The notes under the pieces were generated by a model. It saw only the letters and a list, made by a program, of their open reading frames with translations, ran no database searches and was not told the origin of the DNA. Position numbers and translations under genes: made by a program. From Macrosoma leucophasiata (taxonomy: Eukaryota > Arthropoda > Insecta > Lepidoptera > Hedylidae), in assembly GCA_036365455.1 (NCBI GenBank), contig JAWQUS010000004.1, positions 4,223,501 through 4,287,500 on the forward strand: 64,000 nucleotides of DNA. The letters are read 5' to 3'. The number at the start of each line of letters is the position of its first letter. Position 1 is the first letter of the stretch. Positions 46,901 to 56,719 of the stretch are shown here, one piece after another.

Positions 46901-49900
46901 TGATTATACGTATTTTTCTCTATCTTTGATATAGTTTACAAGGTGGGCCCAACTTTAGAGGCCCGGTGCAATCACGAACTACACAAATCTACTAAACATG
47001 TCTCCCCAGGTGGACCTGCCTCTGTTCACGGAGACGGTGCCTCTGATCGCGGAGGAAGAGGCGCCGGAGAAGGACCGCGGCGACAGTACCTCCATACACC
47101 GCAACATGATCAAACGGTTCAACCAACACTCCATTATGGTAAACTTTTTTTTTTAATTATGGCATTGCTGTTACGCTTATTGCCAGTGTCAAGTAAAACA
47201 ATATTTTGTATTCGTATTTAAAGCAGCTTAAAAGTTAGTATTAGTCAGTCAGTAAATTATTTATTAAGTCAGTCAACATTGCTTGTTAAAATAAAACGCA
47301 ACTTTTTAAAATAACGAGATAAATATCAAACAATCACTCATCGATAAATGTTACTATAATATTCAGGATTATTTGAGCGACACCTTCAAATGATATTTGT
47401 TAATCTAAATAAATGATAATATTTAACTTTCCCGTTATTACATAAGCTTCCCCTCTTATGTTGCTATACCCTAACAGGGTGTCATTGTACAATACCACCT
47501 ATGTACCCATATGACATAACGCAATAAATAATTTGAATTTGAATTTAAAAGCAAATGGCTATCTCCATCGGTTTACATTTTGGTGTCATATCACCCATGT
47601 GTCGGCTTCGGAAGCGTTTTTCTTACACCCGGTATCGTCAAATATTTGATACTCAAAGAATTAACTGTCTGTTCCAATACAGTAGAAGCTCTTTATTCGC
47701 GCTTCCTTCATTCGCGTTTTCACTATTCGCGGATTGAAAAATGCGACTCAAGTCCTATATTCGCGGCTTAAGATTTCTTTATTCGCGGATTGAATGAAGT
47801 TCCTAAATAAAAAGCATTCGGTATCCGTTGTCAACGCTGCAAGAGATAAATGAAATAGACATTATTACATCTACGCCTAGACTGTGTTTCCGAAAGCTAA
47901 CGGCGTTGTTTGTTTCGTTCGACGGTTCCTCCGCGGTCGGTGTTTTTGAGTATGTAAAAACTGAAAATTTAGATAAAACAAACTTGTTACTCAAAACATA
48001 AACCCATATTCATAAACGTATTTTGGCTAAAGTGTTGCTAATCTCCCCTTTGTCTTTTCCTATCCTGCACATTTGACAATGCGACTGACAAAGACAAAGC
48101 ATTCTATAGCTAAAACGTATCTAAGGTACGTTTATCAATAAGGGTGAAAGTATATTATTGAATGCTGAAATAATTTACTATTGGACCATTGCCTAGACCT
48201 TAAGATAATAAGTAACTAATCAAAATGTATGGTCAAAAACTGAAATTAAACGAATTTTTTATGTTGTTTTTTTTTTATTTCGCCGCCTAGGATCGTATAA
48301 TTCTATGTAAATTACCATTCCTTATTCATGATTTCTATATTCGCGGCATATTTACGGAACGTATACCCCGCGAATAAAGAGCTTCTACTGTACTTCATAA
48401 TCAAAAATCGGGCAAGTAAGTAAACGCTCCTCCAGACGAGCCAGTTATCTTGTACTCCCGCGACCGCGAACTACCCACGGTAAGCGAATGTTGAAGATAG
48501 ATAAGTGAGATATGAAATAAGTATAAATGAAGCGCTCAGTAATATAATTGCCTGGTTAAAAAACAATAATTTAAAAATCAATATCAATAAAACTAATCTA
48601 ATTCAATTCCAGACTTACAGAAAAAAACCTATTGACCTTAATATAACTTACGAAAATAATAAAATTAATGAAATTGACTCCACGAAATTCTTAGGATTGA
48701 TAATTGATAAAAATTGTGACTGGCAATCTCATATTGAGTATGTTTGCGACAAGCTAGATAGGTTTGTATATGCAATAAAAAAATTACGTCAAACTGTCTC
48801 AACAGAAGCAGCTCTAACTGCGTACCATGGATATGTTTCCCCAGTGCTAGCCTATGGTCTCTTATTGTGGGGAAATTCAGTTGCAATTAATAAAGCTTTT
48901 GTTGTCCAAAAAAAATGTGTAAGAGCCATTTGTGGAGCTTGGTGCTTAGACAGTTGTAAGCCCTTATTTGATAAATTTCGTATCTTACCGTTAGCTTGCA
49001 TGTATATTAGAGAGCTATGTGTCTTTGTAAAGCAGCATCCATGTTATTTTAAACTTAATTCCGAATATACAAGTAGAAATGCTAGGGCCAGAAATCAATT
49101 TAAACTGTTTATACCACAATATAGGATTGAATTGCATAAAAGAAATGCTTATGTTAACGCCATAAGAGTCTACAATAAATTACCGACGACGCTTAAAGTA
49201 ACACAATTACCATTATTTAAAAAAAACTGACTCAATGGCTACATCAACATTGTTTTTATGACCTAAAGGATTATATGACACATAAAACAATATATGATTG
49301 ATTAATGATTCAATAATTTGACTAAATAAATATATATTATTATTATTATCCTAAATATTGATATTAAATTATTAAAATCTTCAATAAACTTTATCGCTTT
49401 AATAAAATCTAATTGACCACAATTTGCAATAATAACTTTGACATTTATTTATTATAAATATTCGAATTACAATAATAATATTTTGACATATTTTATTAAG
49501 TTTATGGATATTTTACACTCCATTGTAATGGTAGAATGTGATAGTGCTATAATGTTATTACCTCACCATCTGTACCTACATGTACCCACTACATTCTGGT
49601 AAATAAATGATTATGATTATGGCGGGCGATGTCATTTTGACAAATTCTACTAATAATCCATATTGAAAATGATAAAATCGTTTGAATTAAATGTGGTTGT
49701 AACTCTAAAATATATTCTTGAATAAATTAATTGTATTTTTTTCGGATTATTCTTTAATTTATCCATTTTTGAGGTAGTGTACGAACCAGAGCCGAGCTCG
49801 CAACATCTCCTTTACATTAATTATGTATTTTTCTTCTCATGTAAGTGATTTTTGTAATCTTTTATGAGAATAAAGTATCTTTAAACCTACTTGTTCCAGG

Positions 49901-52900
49901 TGCTAAAAGCTAGTCATAAAAACTCAAGTAGTAGTAATAGTAGCAATAGTAAAACAACGAATAACAACAAAGTTGTTGAGAACGGTCTGAAGGAGTCCAA
50001 CGGTGTTGAGAAACGGCCGGCGGACGACAAGAGTACGGAACCTGTAGATAAGAAACGTAGGATATTAGAGAAGATACACTATGAAGACTTAGACGACGCC
50101 AATAAAAATGAGGATGCGCAGGAGTTGAAATTGACTAAGGTAATGCATATTCACACTGTGCTATGATATTGTAAATGCGAGAAATTATATGTTGACTAAG
50201 GTAAGGAAACCGAACAATGGCTTCCATTCCGGGCGGTAGTCAAAATAACTAAGCGGGACGGGCAGCAGCGTCCCGCGATAAAACTTCCGCCACTACGATC
50301 GCCAATCCGCTTACCAAGCGTGGCGATTATGGCATTTTCTCCCCAAATGACGCACAACACTGTTGTGTCTTTGGGGGAAGGTTTTGTGCAACAGTTGACG
50401 TCTATCAGCTGGAATGATGAAGGTGACAAATGATATTGAAAAAAAATTAATACGGGCGGAATTCGAACCTCTGGAACATCAGCCCAGCCACTTCTACTAA
50501 GCTACTTCTGATTTTTGATTTGCGGTGTTGGTACCTTTGTAGTAAAAACGTTGGACTGGTCTTTTGTTCTGGTATTATTTTAGGCAGGGTATTATTTCTT
50601 TCTGTTTAATTCCGACTTGACTGCACGCCCATTAGACATTTTTCAAAAAGCACCAGTCGATGACCGATTGCAAAAAAAACACCAGCCAATGACCGATGAC
50701 AAAGTCGCCGTGTTTTTACACGCACACCACAGTTGCCCGCTCGCAACCTCAGTGTACGAGGCTTTCGGCATGGTACTCAAGGGGAGGTGCGGGCTGCAAG
50801 AGGGGGAATCACGCCTGATACATATTATGCGCTAGCTGGACCAATAATAAAATATAAAATAAATAAAAAAATAAAAAAACAAAATATATATATACTGGGT
50901 GACTTTTTTTACAGTCTTGAAAAAAAATAGGGCGTGATAAGCAAATGAAATAAAAGGCATAGTTATTTATATTATTTTTTTATATTTTCTAACTTCATCT
51001 GAAATTAAAATTTCATTAAACATTTCTATTCATTATTCTATTACCTACAAAACTTGCAAAAACAGGATCGTGTCACGTTGCCGGCGTTTGTTTGTTGAAA
51101 TTCAGTGTTCTAAAATTAAAAGTAGAATAATGAATAGAAATGTTTAATGAAATTTTAATTTCAGATGAAGAAGAACAAAAAAAAAAAACCGGGTGAGGCT
51201 TAGCGTGCACGGCCCCCCCTACCTAAAAAAAACGACTCACGCCCTCGCTTAGTCGAGGGCAGGCCCGCCCGGGCAGGAGGAAAGCGCCTCGAGGCCCGCT
51301 CCGAGTTAGGTTACGCCTGATATCCGGACGTCAAAGTGTCCATTCTATACGTAGTATTATTACATATTCTCTGCTAGTGCCGTCTCGAGATGTGCCGCTT
51401 ATATTAGTCCATTAAAAAATAGTTATTTTGTAATATGATTCTTGTTTATTTTTACAGGTAGAAAGGTATTTATTAGGTCCGTCTTCACAAATACAAGCCA
51501 GCGCGCAAACGAGTAACCCACCACCTTTGTCGGCGCTTGCATCTATATGTCAGGTTAGTAATATTTATAATGTACTTATATAAAAAACAATAAATGAAAT
51601 AACAATAACGAAAATATATTGCGAGTATGCGAAATATACGAATTGCCTTCATTGTCTGAATGAAAATCTCTCAAATTATGGGTGAATGAAAAGAATCAAA
51701 TACTGAAATCTAAATATTAGACAATAGAAATGGCAAAATGGTTAAAAAGGTTCGGGAAAGTATGGCGACGGTGATAAAAATGAACCGTGAATGCGTTTGT
51801 GAAGGTTTAAAATACATTTGTAAATACAAATATCCAAAGGACATTTGTGTATATGACTAGATTTGACAGATCACTGGAATTGGTGTCGAATTCTGTCGAA
51901 GCGACACCAATTTGTGGCAACAAGTCTTGTTATTTAGATATCTGTTGCACCCACAGCGCAACGCGGGCACTGGCCGCCGCGGGGGACCAAAGGGGAGTAG
52001 CTATAGCGTTTGTTACCGATGCAAAACAGTCTGTCATTTTTTGCGGGGGGAAATGTGTGCGACACACATACACACTACAAAAATCGTCTATCACTACGAA
52101 ACTCACACCTTGACTTTAACATACTACATAAACAATTTCACGCACACATTTAAACTTCTCGGCGACAGGCATAGGCCCACTTGGGCTTGTTCTTTGACAG
52201 AGGGGAAAGCCTGCATATGGCTACTCCCCTCCGGTCCGCCGCGGCTGGTGGCCCATGTTGCTCTGTGGTTGCACCAAAGGACGTCTTTTAGTTGTTCGAT
52301 TCAATAGGCAATCGAACAGCTATCGAAAATAAATGTAAACTATGATTAGAATTAATGTTTGTGAAATAATACGATGACTCATTAAATATTTTCTTGAAAT
52401 ATTAATGGTTTATATTTTTAAATTGCCAAATAAAATGTAAAAAATTTAATATATTTTATCTGTGCTCCATGTGGAACGAAACTTCAACTGTACAACACAC
52501 AACACAGTACGTGACGTCATATGATCGTACAACAAATTTAATATTTAACACAAGTGATACTTATATTGATTGGCTCTTTTTTTATATTTTCTACGTTAAT
52601 TACACGAGGTTATTCGAAATTCAACAAAATTAATTTGTACTTGGTTAGTCGTATGGAATTAAAAGCTTCACTTCGATTGCGAACAGTTGACGTCACATTG
52701 TTCTGAGTCATTCGGTACCGTTTACGCGGCATTTTTGAAATTATAAAATGTATGTGTAGTTTGTGGTACTTAAACATATTTTATTTAAAGAAAAATGGAA
52801 AAACAAATGACTTCAGGCGAGACTCGAACTCGCGGCCTACTGGGAATCTAGTCCAGCCGCTCTTCCAATTGAGCTACTGAAGTCCTGCCCGATTTGTCGA

Positions 52901-55900
52901 ATCTTTCCTTCACATTTATTGCATTGCTTTATGGTAGCAGCAGCGCCATCTATTGCCAACTATGCTAGTTAGGCAACCGATACAATAGACTTTGCAGTTT
53001 ATTGAATATCGTAAAGAAGTCGCTTTTACCCTTAATAATTGTTTTATATTATTTCGCATTAACACATGCTTGTGAAATATATTTTATTTAAAGAAAAATG
53101 GAAAGAAAAATTTTTTCTTCAAATAAAAGATATTTCACAAGCACGTGTTAATGCGAAATAATATAAAACAAGTACTTAAACATGTTTGAATAATAAAATT
53201 AATATTTTTTACGGTTAAATAAACGTTTAAGAACAATTTTAGACACGTTCTCAAAAGTTGTCCGATTCCCTATTTCGTTCTGTCGATTGTCAAGTGGGAT
53301 GTTTATTCGTGCGTGATCGCAGGCCTGGTCGAACGGTCAGCAGTGCCAGCGGCCGGTGGGGCTCGGCGCGGGCGCGGCGGTGGGCGCGCTCGGGGAGCTC
53401 AGTCCCGGCGGCGCTCTCATGAGGCACCATCACTCGCACAGCATGGCGCGTACGTATATACGAACAACTTGTATAGTAGCGCGAAGCGCGCATGGCCCAG
53501 CGGCTGGTGTAGATCGTAAGCGATCTGCTCGGTTAAGCACTACGGGCGCGGTCGGGCAGTGTGATGGGTGACCGCTAGTGGCAAATTAAATGCGCGTTTC
53601 CGTGCTTCGGAGGGCACGTTAAGCCGTCGGTCCCGGTTGATATCGATGGATAGCAGTCGTTAAACCTTGTCGGAGGCCTTATGGGCGGTTTGAAAACATC
53701 CGACAGTGGGTTCGCCACTAACCCACCCACCTCCACCAATCCGCATTGGAGCAGCGTGGTGGAGTAAGCTCCAGGTCTCCCCCCAAAAAAGGGCAGAGAC
53801 TCGTGCCCAGCAGTGGGACATAAAATGGGTTGCCATTATTATTATTATTCCACTTATTTATTCAAACTACTTATTAAATAATTTTTTACATATATATGTA
53901 TAAAAAAAAACAACAAATATATATATAAAAGATTAAAAAATAGTGTGCCGCCGGCAGCGAGAGCAGGGTCCAAGCCGCCGGTGGTTAGGGACACAGAGAC
54001 AGGAACCTCCTCACTATACGTGCCGTGCCGAGGAGTACTGCTTTCTGTATCAGACCCTTGATCCATCCACCTAGCGAGAGCCTCTTGAGATGTTGGTCGA
54101 GGCTCTTCGCTATCAGCCCGTTCACCGATACGACTATCGGCACAATTATTATTATTATTGTATAGTAGTAGTAGTTTACTGGTGGTAGAGCTCCAGCGAC
54201 GGAGCTCGCGGGCGTAGGCACCGCCGCATTATCTAATATACTTGCCGATAAATGGTAGTGTTCAGCACTATCGTGTTCCGGTCAGGTTGTAATGTACGGA
54301 CCTGCAATTTCCGACACAGGCGTAACACCTTAGGCCTCAGGAGTGGTAACGCATCTGCACTTCGACCTTGGTCTTTGTGTGGGTGTCTATAGGCTGCAGT
54401 CATCGCTTAACATCAACGTGAACTGAATGCTGGTTTGCTACTTTCATTACATAATTAAAAAAATAGTATCTAATTTTGACGACCCAGTTGGTCAAGCGGT
54501 GTGAGACGACCATTTGATTCGAAGGGTGGCGGGTTCGATCAGAATCAGAAACTCATTTATTCATTTAGGGCGACAGGCACCTCTTAGGACACGTCAAAAA
54601 CAAACAAGTGAATAACAATTGATATACATGTCAAACAAGATAAAAAATATATGTAAAGTCAAGAATGTCACAAAGATAAAACTAAATGTAATAAACTAAT
54701 GTAAAAAGTATATCAGTAGAATGTCTCATTTCCCCTTGTTCCCCACACCGGGACAAATATTTGTATGGTCTACAGATATTTGTTTCGGGTCTGGGTGTTT
54801 GTGTATGTGCTGTATGTGTACAACGGCACCCACGACACAGGTTTATACCTAATGTGGGGCTGTGAGTGTAAGCGTATTTTATTATTAACAATGGCAACCC
54901 TTGATACGTCTCACTGCTGGGCACGAGTCTCTCCCCTTCTTGGGAGGAGGACTGGAGCTTACTCCACCACGCTGCTTCAATGCGGGTTGGTGGTGATAAG
55001 GGTAAGTGGCCAACACGTAGTCGGATGTTTTCAAACCGGCCCATAAGGCCTCCGACAAGGTTTAACCGGAACACGATAGTGCTGCGCACTACCATTTGGC
55101 GGCAGATATATTAGATAACACGGTGGTGCCTACGCCCTCGAGTCCCTAGATTGGAACTCTACCACCAGTAAAGAAGAAGTAGCAGTAGCCTTCTACCACT
55201 AGAGTCCTGAGGCAGTATCTAATGTTACTATTAATTTGTTTGATATTATTTCGCATTAACACATGCTTGTGAAATATATTTTATTTTTAAAGAAAAATGG
55301 AAAGAAAAATTTGACTTCAGGCGAGGCTCGAACTCGCGACCTACTGGGAATCTAGTCCAGCCGCTCTTCCAATTGAGCTACTGAAGCCCTGCCCGATTTG
55401 TCAAATCTTTCCTTCACATCTATTGCATTGCTTTATGGTAGCAGTAGCGCCATCTATTACGAACTATAAGCAGGCAGGGCTTCAGTAGCTCAATTGGAAG
55501 AGCGGCTGGACTAGATTCCCAGTAGGTCGCGAGTTCGAGCCTCGCCTGAAGTCAAATTTTTCTTTACATTTTTCTTTAAAAATAAAATACTATTAATTTG
55601 AATTGAATTTACAGAATTAATACCACCGGACGTGAAAAACGAGCTAAATCGCATATACCTATCCGGCGGCGAGTTATTGAGGGAGTTGTGGAGATGTTTC
55701 CCGCAACCGGGTGCCAATAACGACACGGATGATACAACTGCGCGCGCTGAGAAATTCTACGAAGCCCTGTTGAGGTTTAGGAACGTCAAGTTGCGACCTT
55801 TTGAGGTAAGGTGTCGATTGAATTTGACACGTCTTAATATTCACCAGGCATTTTTTTGTAATAACCATACAACTTCAAGCTACTGTGCCTCTTCAAGCAC

Positions 55901-56365
55901 CAGATTCTGGCAGAATCATCCTTTAAGTTGGTGGAAGCCATTCACAAAAGAAGACAACGAATCTACTTTCAATCAAAATAAAAAAACAATGTAGATTTAT
56001 GGCGCATAGGAAAATGGAAATGTTTCTCCGTTTATGCTGATTTTTTTTTATTTAATTAGCATCCGTACGTGTAGTTAATGGAAAGACAAGTTAAAAATTA
56101 GTATCTACTGAAATATTAGAAAACTTAAGCGAAGAAAATTATTCAAAACGTTACTGAGTTTAATACGACAAATTATATTAATATAGTTTCGTTTCCAAAT
56201 ACTCTTCTGTTCAGAAAATGAACTATTTTTTTCTTTCCACAGGAAAAAATGCTTCGCGACCTCACACCACTAGCGACTTCTCTGACGCGGCATATGAACC
56301 AAATGATAGACACAGCATGCGCCAAATACGCCGTATGGCATCAGAGACAAGCGAAGCTACGGTAG
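40981..56365 (+). CDS. GTF2H1: GTF2H1, TFIIH core subunit p62 (Tfb1), 11 exons
   Basis: Exons: 40981-41134, 43396-43597, 44733-44869, 45662-45863, 46491-46596, 47010-47138, 49900-50139, 51458-51553, 53323-53449, 55615-55805, 56243-56365. All borders are GT/AG and phases agree, giving 568 residues (human 548). The N-terminal PH-like domain starts [16 protein letters not shown] and includes [23 protein letters not shown]1 covers [19 protein letters not shown], and BSD2 covers [20 protein letters not shown] before [12 protein letters not shown]. Exon 7 is Ser/Asn-rich, then basic ([13 protein letters not shown]). The small exon 9 is very GC-rich and was placed by ELSPGGALM and the join to [11 protein letters not shown]. 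The C-terminal helices ([23 protein letters not shown]) complete the family. p62 is a structural subunit of TFIIH needed for transcription initiation and nucleotide excision repair, and its PH domain binds XPC, TFIIE and activators. Introns are full of transposons. Confidence 0.93.
42103..42240 (-). repeat. 5S-derived SINE, 5'-truncated copy
   Basis: It reads in reverse ACTAACCCGTATCTCCACCA to CCCAGCAGTGGGACGTATAA, the 3' third of the SINE at 181. The 5' truncation fits reverse transcription. Intron 1 of GTF2H1. Confidence 0.7.
42747..42821 (-). tRNA. tRNA-like core, dimer unit 1
   Basis: Acceptor GCTTCAG (one G-U pair) with CTGAAGT, the same cloverleaf and A box TAGCTCAATTGG as at 15763, T loop TTCGAGC. 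Probably retroposon-borne and not a translating tRNA. Confidence 0.5.
43067..43141 (-). tRNA. tRNA-like core, dimer unit 2
   Basis: Identical in sequence to the core at 42747-42821, pointing to a recent tandem origin. Confidence 0.5.
43725..44055. repeat. Palindromic MITE-like element
   Basis: Left AATCATGGCAAG and right CTTGCCATGATACC are inverted, and CCGGAATAAAAA (43852) faces TTTTTATTCCGG (43918). A related, worn copy lies at about 58305-58490. Intron 2 of GTF2H1. Confidence 0.5.
44215..44590 (+). repeat. Copy of the interior of foldback element P
   Basis: It shares TTGTACA.TATGTCAAAAGATAG, CATATTGCTACTATGACATT CTTGTTTTTG and TTTAGTATTTTATGCTTCTT with 27530-28350, but lacks the two insertions present there. 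Confidence 0.55.
44890..45070 (+). repeat. LINE 3'-end fragment
   Basis: GTCCACTGTTGGACAAAGCC and TGGTCCAGCTGTGGACGTCTTTCAGCTGAT followed by (GATAAT) match the 3' end of the fragment at 45119-45648. It is a separate, older insertion. Confidence 0.5.
45119..45648 (+). pseudogene. Non-LTR reverse transcriptase C-terminal fragment (RTE-like)
   Basis: Open to 45418: [36 protein letters not shown], then IAKLKWQ followed by TGA at 45418 where related proteins have WAGHIARR. The frame continues [39 protein letters not shown] and a stop. The 3' end is a (GAT)n tail, as in RTE-type LINEs. 5'-truncated, in GTF2H1 intron 3. It ends only 14 bases before the exon 4 acceptor. Confidence 0.75.
46089..46236. 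repeat. S-family terminal pieces, foldback
   Basis: CTTGCCGCTGAATGGTAGTG (forward) faces CACTATCATTTAGCGTCAG (reverse), and it ends in the terminus CTCTATCACCAGT. Intron 4 of GTF2H1. Confidence 0.55.
46610..46843 (+). repeat. S-family element
   Basis: From ACTTGCCGCTAAATGGTAGT through AACGCATCTGCATTTTGACC to TTTGCCACATCCATTACATA and an A-rich end. Intron 5 of GTF2H1. Confidence 0.7.
47680..48390. mobile_element. Tc1/pogo-like non-autonomous element, 711 bp
   Basis: Perfect 22-base inverted ends beginning CAGTAGAAGCTCTTTATTCG, with TA on each side (47678-47679 and 48391-48392). The word TATTCGCGG recurs near both ends. No coding capacity. CAGT-starting ends and a TA target fit the pogo/Tigger group. 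It carries a second MITE at 48001-48150. Intron 6 of GTF2H1. Confidence 0.8.
48001..48150. repeat. MITE family V, copy 1 (nested)
   Basis: The left ATTCATAAACGTATTTTGGC mirrors the right TACGTTTATCAATAAGGG. The inner GCTAAAGTG...CATTCTATAGC words are shared with a second copy at 63699-63846. Confidence 0.65.
48505..49350 (+). pseudogene. Non-LTR reverse transcriptase, 5'-truncated C-terminal part
   Basis: A 230-residue open frame: [18 protein letters not shown] (end of the polymerase palm), [19 protein letters not shown], then a thumb region with [21 protein letters not shown] stop at 49228 is followed by about 110 bases ending in (TTA)n at 49348. The layout fits Jockey/CR1-type LINEs. The frame is intact, so insertion is fairly recent, but the catalytic core is missing. 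Intron 6 of GTF2H1. Confidence 0.8.
49617..49818 (+). repeat. TIR element R, copy 3 (internally deleted)
   Basis: It starts ATGGCGGGCGATGTCATTTT and runs to GAGCTCGCAACATCTCCTTTAC, the right end of the family. It lies just upstream of GTF2H1 exon 7. Confidence 0.6.
50200..50515. repeat. Repeat fragment with a degenerate tRNA-like end
   Basis: 50200-50432 shares GCGATAAAACTTCCGCCACT and the LINE-like end ACAGTTGACGTCTATCAGCT with other repeats here. 50448-50515 on the minus strand reads AGAAGTAGCTTAGTAGAAGT GGCTGGGCTGATGTTCCAGA GGTTCGAATTCC. This is similar in layout to the tRNA-like core at 15763 but without a good acceptor stem. Confidence 0.4.
50993..51170. repeat. Perfect 47-bp inverted repeat, 84-base loop
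   Basis: 50993-51039 (CTTCATCTGAAATTAAAATT...) and 51124-51170 are exact reverse complements. It lies in intron 7 of GTF2H1. The intervening sequence is not a known repeat. It would form a long hairpin in the pre-mRNA. Confidence 0.85.
51945..52275. repeat. Foldback element
   Basis: GCACCCACAGCGCAACGCGG through GGGGAGTAGCTAT faces ATGGCTACTCCCCTCCGGTC through GCTCTGTGGTTGC. The arms are about 60 bases and imperfect. Intron 8 of GTF2H1. Confidence 0.55.
52766..53183 (-). mobile_element. tRNA-core foldback retroposon with 12-bp target duplication
   Basis: The element 52778-53171 lies between direct repeats GTACTTAAACAT (52766-52777 and 53172-53183). Copy A of the host element shows the unfilled site. 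On the minus strand it begins with the arm TTTTATATTATTTCGCATTA, repeats that arm inverted (53040-53100), and ends after the tRNA-like core in TTTAAATAAAATA. Confidence 0.85.
52809..52883 (-). tRNA. tRNA-like core
   Basis: Acceptor ACTTCAG/CTGAAGT, otherwise the same fold as at 15763. Retroposon-borne, in intron 8 of GTF2H1. Confidence 0.5.
53481..53850 (+). repeat. 5S-rRNA-derived SINE, second full-length copy
   Basis: It begins GCGAAGCGCGCATGGCCCAG as at 181 and ends TGCCATTATTATTATTATT. It differs from the first copy at only a few positions. It begins about 30 bases downstream of the exon 9 donor of GTF2H1. Confidence 0.8.
53930..54152 (-). pseudogene. Non-LTR retrotransposon, extreme C-terminus
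   Basis: It reads [19 protein letters not shown] and [19 protein letters not shown], then a stop. The vPIVVS..G...L..L..L....QKA..L.T.RI.R.FL pattern ends many insect LINE polymerases. Only about 55 residues remain. Confidence 0.55.
54178..54462 (+). repeat. S-family element, full length
   Basis: From CTGGTGGTAGAGCTCCAGCG to TTTGCTACTTTCATTACATA. Intron 9 of GTF2H1. Confidence 0.75.
54475..54880 (+). repeat. tRNA-headed SINE split by a 200-bp insertion
   Basis: The head (GACGACCCAGTTGGTCAAGC to GGCGGGTTCGATC) lies at 54478-54541. The body resumes at about 54744 (CCCCACACCGGGACAAATAT). The inserted 54542-54743 is AT-rich and unrecognised. Confidence 0.65.
54886..55168 (-). repeat. 5S-derived SINE 3' part, then S-family terminus
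   Basis: 54886-55062 reads in reverse the SINE tail (AACCTTGTCGGAGGCCTTAT to CACTGCTGGGC side). 55063-55168 is an S-family end (AACCGGAACACGATAGTGCT to AACTCTACCACCAGT). Confidence 0.6.
55313..55387 (-). tRNA. tRNA-like core, left arm of palindrome
   Basis: Acceptor GCTTCAG/CTGAAGT, A box TAGCTCAATTGG, T loop TTCGAGC. Same sequence as the core at 42747. Confidence 0.5.
55479..55553 (+). tRNA. tRNA-like core, right arm of palindrome
   Basis: Same 75-base sequence as 55313-55387 in the opposite orientation. In the sense of GTF2H1 transcription it reads as a tRNA just upstream of exon 10. Confidence 0.5.
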
Positions 56366-56713
56366 TAGTTAGTTATACTGATAGATAGGTGTAACATTCT
56401 CAACAAATTAAGACTGGCAACTTACGCCGATGCCAAACACTGGCACGCTCGTAAATATCAATTCTTTGAGCGTCTTCGTATTATTCTCAACTAGACTTTG
56501 CTGTTTGGGGATTGTGTGTTGATGCCGATCACTGGCATGTTCGTAATTTTCTATGGATGATTGATATTGATATACGATCGAGTATCGCATTGGAATGCAA
56601 TGAGGTAACATAGGTTATACATTAGCAATACAGATTGCAAATTCAAATGTCGATTTAATAGCATTTGTTTCTGAATTATTATTTGTATCCAATTTATTCC
56701 TTATTGTAAACTA

Positions 56714-56719
56714 AATAAA
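56714..56719 (+). promoter_or_regulatory. Likely poly(A) signal of GTF2H1
   Basis: AATAAA lies 349 bases after the stop codon. Confidence 0.45.

Larger units (their letters stand above)
52304..53273. mobile_element. TIR element Q, copy B, interrupted
   Basis: Ends ATAGGCAATCGAACAGC and GTTGTCCGATTCCCTAT as in copy A (20693-21248). The two copies share the body along its length (GTTTACGCGGCATTTTTGAA, ATTATAAAATGTATGTGTAG). A tRNA-core retroposon occupies 52778-53171. It ends 49 bases before GTF2H1 exon 9. Confidence 0.75.
55226..55600. mobile_element. Palindromic tRNA-core retroposon with 13-bp target duplication
   Basis: The element 55239-55587 lies between perfect repeats TACTATTAATTTG (55226-55238 and 55588-55600). 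It holds two tRNA-like cores in opposite orientation (55313-55387 minus, 55479-55553 plus), each with its 3' tail outward, so arms of about 130 bases can fold back. It ends 27 bases before the exon 10 acceptor region of GTF2H1, so the duplicated target may include the splice branch point. Confidence 0.88.

Noticed and set aside
53290..53571. Other open frames over the GC-rich piece near 53.4 kb
   Set aside because: Only the frame giving ELSPGGALM fits GTF2H1 and joins both neighbours in phase. The others are products of high GC content.
15763..55553. The six tRNA-like sequences as genuine tRNA genes
   Set aside because: They are embedded in a dispersed retroposon with target duplications. 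The anticodon arm is weak and the formal anticodon does not fit the variable arm. They are listed as tRNA-like cores.
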